From Bacteroidota bacterium (GTDB lineage Bacteria > Bacteroidota > Bacteroidia > Sphingobacteriales > Sphingobacteriaceae): 64,000 nucleotides of DNA. Of this stretch, positions 61,267 through 64,000 are shown piece by piece. Every line of letters starts with the position of its first letter. Positions within the stretch are counted from its first letter, which is position 1. Below the pieces are notes generated by a model. That model was not told the DNA's origin, searched no databases, and saw only the letters and a list, made by a program, of their open reading frames with translations. The stretch lies in contig JAEXHI010000011.1 in NCBI GenBank assembly GCA_023450085.1, positions 24,809 through 88,808 on the forward strand, in the 5' to 3' direction. The position numbers and the translations under genes are program-made.

Positions 61267-61575
61267 TTAAAGAATAAGGATCAACAATAATAAGATGATG
61301 ATGATGGCACCTAAAGAAAGTGTAATGTTTTGACTTAGAAAATCTGAACGTTTTTTTAGTTCTTTTACTTCCTTTCTAAGCGCTTTTCTCTCTGCTTTGG
61401 TTAGGGCCGATTTATCAATAGCTTTAATTTCCTCTACACGTTTGGTAATATATTCAAGCTCTGCTTTCTGCTCAGCGGTTAACTCTGTTTTTGTTTTATC
61501 ATCATTTGCAGGAGCAGCATTAACAGTAGTAGTGAGCGTAACAAGAACCAGGAACAAGTAAATAAGTTTTTTCAT
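61267..61575 (-). CDS. Small exported coiled protein with C-terminal Ile/Leu membrane tail, paralog 2
   Basis: 102 residues, same length and layout as its neighbour: signal peptide, LTAEQKAELEYITKRVEEIKAIDKSALTKAERKAL, and the tail LSLGAIIIILLLLILIL. The coding DNA of the KTELTAEQ and VEEIKA segments is similar, so tandem duplication is likely. Located upstream of paralog 1 on the same strand (76-base gap) and downstream of the SIMPL gene (separated by a terminator). Confidence 0.75.
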   Translation of the reverse strand: MKKLIYLFLVLVTLTTTVNAAPANDDKTKTELTAEQKAELEYITKRVEEIKAIDKSALTKAERKALRKEVKELKKRSDFLSQNITLSLGAIIIILLLLILIL

Positions 61576-61594
61576 GTATGTGTTAATTATGGAT

Positions 61595-61631
61595 AAAAAA
61601 AGAACCTATCAACTATTACGCTGATAGGTTC
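61595..61631 (-). terminator. Terminator of the SIMPL gene
   Basis: GAACCTATCA (61602-61611) and TGATAGGTTC (61622-61631), ten-base loop; the A run 61595-61601 gives seven Ts on the minus strand. A strong stem just after the SIMPL stop and before the tandem small genes. Confidence 0.85.
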
Positions 61632-61651
61632 ACAAAATTATTAAAAATAAA

Positions 61652-62362
61652 TTATTTAATCTCGAAAACGGTGTTTACGGTAAAGCTCAATTTGATTTTT
61701 TTAAAGTCAATTTCTGGAGCCGAAGCCGCATCCATAGACATTTCTGCTTTCATCGCATAGTTTCTGTATTGAGGAACCATCATGCCGCCATTGTCGCCTA
61801 CGTCTTGAATGTCTAACACATTACCTAATTTATCTCCCAAAGCTTCTACCATATAAGTCGCTTTTTCTTTAGCAGCCAATAAAGCTTTTATTTTAAGCTC
61901 TTTTTTCAAGCTCTCTATTTTGCTATAATCATAGCTTTCTACATAGGTGTTAGTGATTCCTTTGGCATCAACTCCTTCTAAAATTAAGTTGAATTTGTTC
62001 AAGTCGGTTACTTTTAAACGATACTGTTTGCTGGCCAAAAAGTCTGGATTTTTTCTTTTCTCTGTTTGGTTGTTCCAGCTGCTTAAGTTGTTAATAGTTA
62101 AGTTTTCTTTAGCAATTCCTGCTTTTTGTACAGCATTAAAAAGTTGTGTTTCTAAAGTAGTAATGTCTACTTTTTTCTTGCTGTTACCATCTTTCAAATA
62201 TTCTTTTAAAGAAATACTGATGTAGATGATGTCTGGTGTCACTTCCGTTTCGGCAGTTCCGCTAACCGTAATTTTTTTTCTTAAATCAACTTGTTGAGCT
62301 AAGGCATTAACACTCGATAGTGTGGTGAAAGCTAATAAAGCTATTGCAAATAAACGTTTCAT
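61652..62362 (-). CDS. SIMPL-domain (DUF541) periplasmic protein
   Basis: 236 residues. Signal peptide (MKRLFAIALLAFTTLSSVNALAQ). The SIMPL/DUF541 domain covers about 28-236: ITVSGTAETEVTPDIIYISI, then AGIAKENLTINNLSSWN, QYRLKVTDLNKFNLILEGVDAKGI, KIKALLAAKEKATYMVEALGDKLG, and the MMVPQYRNYAMKAEM tail. E. coli YggE-like proteins of this family reduce oxidative stress; the molecular function is not known. Monocistronic with a terminator. Confidence 0.88.
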   Translation of the reverse strand: MKRLFAIALLAFTTLSSVNALAQQVDLRKKITVSGTAETEVTPDIIYISISLKEYLKDGNSKKKVDITTLETQLFNAVQKAGIAKENLTINNLSSWNNQTEKRKNPDFLASKQYRLKVTDLNKFNLILEGVDAKGITNTYVESYDYSKIESLKKELKIKALLAAKEKATYMVEALGDKLGNVLDIQDVGDNGGMMVPQYRNYAMKAEMSMDAASAPEIDFKKIKLSFTVNTVFEIK

Positions 62363-62841
62363 AATTTCAAATTTTTGTGTGTTTATAATTCAGATGTAAA
62401 TATCATATCAAATCCATAAACGATTTTCCTGCTTTGCGCTAAAATTGAGCCAAAGTTCAAAAAATGAGGGAATTATTTTTTATTTTTTTGAAAAGCAAAT
62501 TCCAAGCTGCTAGGAAAAGATAGTCCCGCTTTTAGTTGCAATCTTTTTGTGAACGCGAGTGCTTATTAAACCTCGCAGGTTTAACTTCCATTTGTTATTG
62601 TTCTTCAATGGTGAAGTTGAGGGCTTCGCCGTTTAAAAACCTGCGAGGTTTGTTGTTTGTTACAACAAAAAGTATTTCCACTTTAATCGCGTTTAGATAG
62701 CACTGTTCTGTTTAAAGTTTTCATTTCAAAGAAAGTGTACATGCTTAACATTCTGAAAATCAACAAGCCTAGCCTTGATGCCAAAGGCGGCGTCCTCGCC
62801 GTCAGTATACTTTTTTTAATCGAAATTCAAGCTGTTTTATA
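62363..62841. other. Intergenic region with a family A repeat
   Basis: It holds the perfect long-form family A repeat (62568-62651) and the string GATGCCAAAGGCGGCGTCCTCGCC-like at 62777 which recurs at 37225. The frames called here on the plus strand run through the DUF1080 gene and are not real. Confidence 0.5.
62568..62651. repeat. Family A repeat, long form, perfect 15-bp arms
   Basis: AAACCTCGCAGGTTT (62568-62582) and AAACCTGCGAGGTTT (62637-62651) are exact inverted copies. The interior carries AACTTC...GAAGTT as a second stem. Shared with 17090-17162. Confidence 0.85.
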
Positions 62842-63534
62842 TTATTTGCTCATTTTTTTGATTTGCGTAAGGTCCAATTTTCTGAATTCTACCTCGGCTC
62901 CTTCGGCTTGTATGGCAATTTGTCCTTTGTTGGCCGTGCAATTAGTTCCTTCGTTTACCAAAACACCATTTACCCAAACCTTAACGGTATTCCCAAAACA
63001 TTCAATGCTCATGCTGTTCCATTCGCCCAAGGGTTTTTCCGAACCATCTGTCAGGTTTTTGATACGCCTTGCCTTGCCAGCACTAACGCCCCAAGTTTCT
63101 TTCGGACCGCGTCTTTCTTCCATATTAGGTACGGTGATGTCTTCCTCAATGCACCAAAAATCACCAGCATCTTGGTGCTGCATTTGTACTTCTAATGATT
63201 TTGGGAACATTTTATAGAGTACTCTAGGCGTAGAGGCATGAACCAAAACGCCACAATTTCCTGGTTTTCCAGCAAAGCGATATTCCACCTCCAATCGGTA
63301 GTTAGAAAAGACGGAATCGGTAATGAGGTGCCCTCTAGGATCGCCCATGCTCACCAGTTTCCCGTCACGTACGATGAAAGAGGCAGCTGTATCAGGATTT
63401 TTGTCTTTTGCGGGTACGTCTGCATGCCAGCCTTTCAAATCTTTTCCATTAAATAGCTTTGTTTTTTGCGCAATGGCGGCATAACTGGTGCTTACTAGAA
63501 ATAGGCAAATAAGAAAGGTTTGTTTGCTGAACAT
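62842..63534 (-). CDS. Secreted DUF1080 (3-keto-disaccharide hydrolase-type) protein
   Basis: 230 residues with a signal peptide (to AAIA). The DUF1080 concanavalin-like fold is recognised by LFNGKDLKGWHAD, SNYRLEVEYRFAGKPGNCGVLVHA, SLEVQMQHQDAGDFW, PLGEWNSMSIECFGNTVKVWVNG and GQIAIQAEGAEVEFRKLDL. Some members hydrolyse 3-keto-disaccharides, others have no assigned activity, so the call is to fold family. A -7 box (TACATTTG, 63552-63559 minus) lies 17 bases before the ATG. Confidence 0.9.
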   Translation of the reverse strand: MFSKQTFLICLFLVSTSYAAIAQKTKLFNGKDLKGWHADVPAKDKNPDTAASFIVRDGKLVSMGDPRGHLITDSVFSNYRLEVEYRFAGKPGNCGVLVHASTPRVLYKMFPKSLEVQMQHQDAGDFWCIEEDITVPNMEERRGPKETWGVSAGKARRIKNLTDGSEKPLGEWNSMSIECFGNTVKVWVNGVLVNEGTNCTANKGQIAIQAEGAEVEFRKLDLTQIKKMSK

Positions 63535-63551
63535 ACGATTTGGTCTTTTCT

Positions 63552-63559
63552 CAAATGTA
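63552..63559 (-). promoter_or_regulatory. -7 box (TACATTTG) of the DUF1080 gene
   Basis: CAAATGTA on the plus strand; full TAnnTTTG match, 17 bases before the ATG at 63534. Confidence 0.55.
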
Positions 63560-64000
63560 AGAAAATGCTTTAATTATTTTTATTGTTCAGTTTTTGTAAA
63601 GGCTTGAATTTACACCGTCATCTCGACGTCCGTAGGAGGAGAGATCTAGCGACATATTTAAAATTATTTTATATCACCACTTCGTGGTTTATTGACCAAT
63701 CCTATATTCTAGAATTATATCAGTCCTTCGGACTTGTTCTGTTACCGTCCATAGTATGTCGTTTAGACCTTTCGGAGACCGCGGAGCAGCTACAAAGTAA
63801 AATTTAACGAGTTGGGTATTATTATAAAATAATAACTAAGCGCTAGATTTAACTTCGTTGATTTTCAATTCTCCTTCGTCGAAATGACGGTGGAGAACGG
63901 GCAATGCTGATTAATATTGCCTCTGAGTTAATGAGCAACCACTAAAGGCCAGTTGTCGAGTAAGGAAGACAAATCTATGAATCTAACCAATCTCTCAATA
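63560..64000. other. Intergenic region filled by a large nested repeat
   Basis: The element 63615-63890 takes most of it. The 74-codon plus frame at 63583-63807 runs through this repeat and has no coding look. The last 110 bases show nothing recognisable. Confidence 0.45.
63615..63890. repeat. Composite palindromic element bordered by CCGTCATYTCGACG
   Basis: Left end CCGTCATCTCGACG (63615-63628) and right end CGTCGAAATGACGG (63877-63890) are inverted with one mismatch; GATCTAGCG (63642-63650) and CGCTAGATT (63841-63849) form a second, inner pair. Between them is a string of tight hairpins with TTC loops: CCAC-TTC-GTGG near 63679 and AGTCC-TTC-GGACT near 63721. This suggests one repeat element carrying others. 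Confidence 0.5.

Noticed and set aside
62735..63217. 160-codon plus-strand frame
   Set aside because: It runs antisense through the DUF1080 gene, whose domain and signal peptide are clear; the frame has the Phe/Leu/Ser-rich look of a shadow.
63583..63807. 74-codon plus-strand frame near the right edge
   Set aside because: It reads across the palindromic element 63615-63890 and has no coding character.
1..64000. tRNA, rRNA, transposase or prophage genes
   Set aside because: None was recognised on reading both strands; the repeats seen are short palindromes without an accompanying transposase.

Overview
The window looks like chromosome from a member of the Bacteroidota, most likely a Sphingobacteriaceae/Pedobacter-type soil or freshwater bacterium. 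The evidence: four proteins with the C-terminal sorting domain used by the type IX secretion system (T9SS), a GldB gliding lipoprotein, an SprB-type repeat adhesin, a periplasmic OmpA with thrombospondin type 3 calcium repeats, a fused aspartokinase/homoserine dehydrogenase, and about ten gene starts preceded by the Bacteroidota -7 promoter box TAnnTTTG. No tRNA, rRNA, CRISPR array, transposase or phage gene was recognised. The species itself cannot be fixed from sequence alone.

Layout. 1-4.5 kb: the tail of one T9SS cargo protein, a complete beta-helix T9SS protein and an OmpA-family protein. 4.5-10 kb: a lipoprotein, a sodium/solute symporter, a DUF2130 protein, an MFS transporter and a stand-alone response regulator. 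10.1-16.7 kb: a TetR repressor followed by a complete three-gene RND efflux operon (adaptor, pump, outer-membrane channel); three copies of a palindrome built on TTAACAGTGTTAA mark the tetR promoter and the start of the efflux operon. 17.3-25 kb: a subtilase, two paralogous Crp/Fnr-type regulators and a 1377-residue adhesin with ten 76-residue SprB repeats. 25-30.5 kb: a CoA-transferase, an AraC regulator, a receiver-like small protein, a pirin and a TPR/membrane/HTH protein. 30.5-35.5 kb: a second beta-helix T9SS protein with an internally duplicated module and a protein with a diadenylate-cyclase-like domain. 35.5-43.2 kb: a small membrane protein, a decayed copy of the thrC 3' end, a double-META lipoprotein and the thrA-thrB-thrC operon on the minus strand. 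The operon is preceded by a 22-codon leader peptide rich in Ile and Thr codons and a terminator/antiterminator pair, i.e. a classical attenuator. 43.4-52.4 kb: gcvT, comB, a Tat-exported phospholipase C facing a patatin, gldB, an outer-membrane barrel and nadE. 52.9-64 kb: lspA and lnt (lipoprotein maturation), a PH/SHOCT protein, rsmI, serS, a YceI-porin-YceI cluster, two paralogous 102-residue proteins, a SIMPL protein and a DUF1080 protein.

How genes fit together. The thr operon carries the aspartate-to-threonine branch with its own Thr/Ile sensing leader. The TetR/RND set is a self-contained, probably autoregulated efflux module. LspA and Lnt mature the many lipoproteins seen here (efflux adaptor and channel, GldB, META protein and others). 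The T9SS cargo proteins and GldB fit a cell that secretes adhesins and may glide, though the T9SS core itself is not in this window.

Intergenic DNA is rich in palindromic repeats of several families (cores AAACCTCGTAGGTTT, CGTCATTGCGAGGCACGAAG, AGCCACAGATGCAC, CTCCCCCT). Several sit at gene ends as probable terminators and one lies against a promoter. The most rewarding items for follow-up are the thr attenuator, the decayed thrC 3' copy, the TetR operator triad, the cyclase-like protein, the small proteins, and the repeat families.
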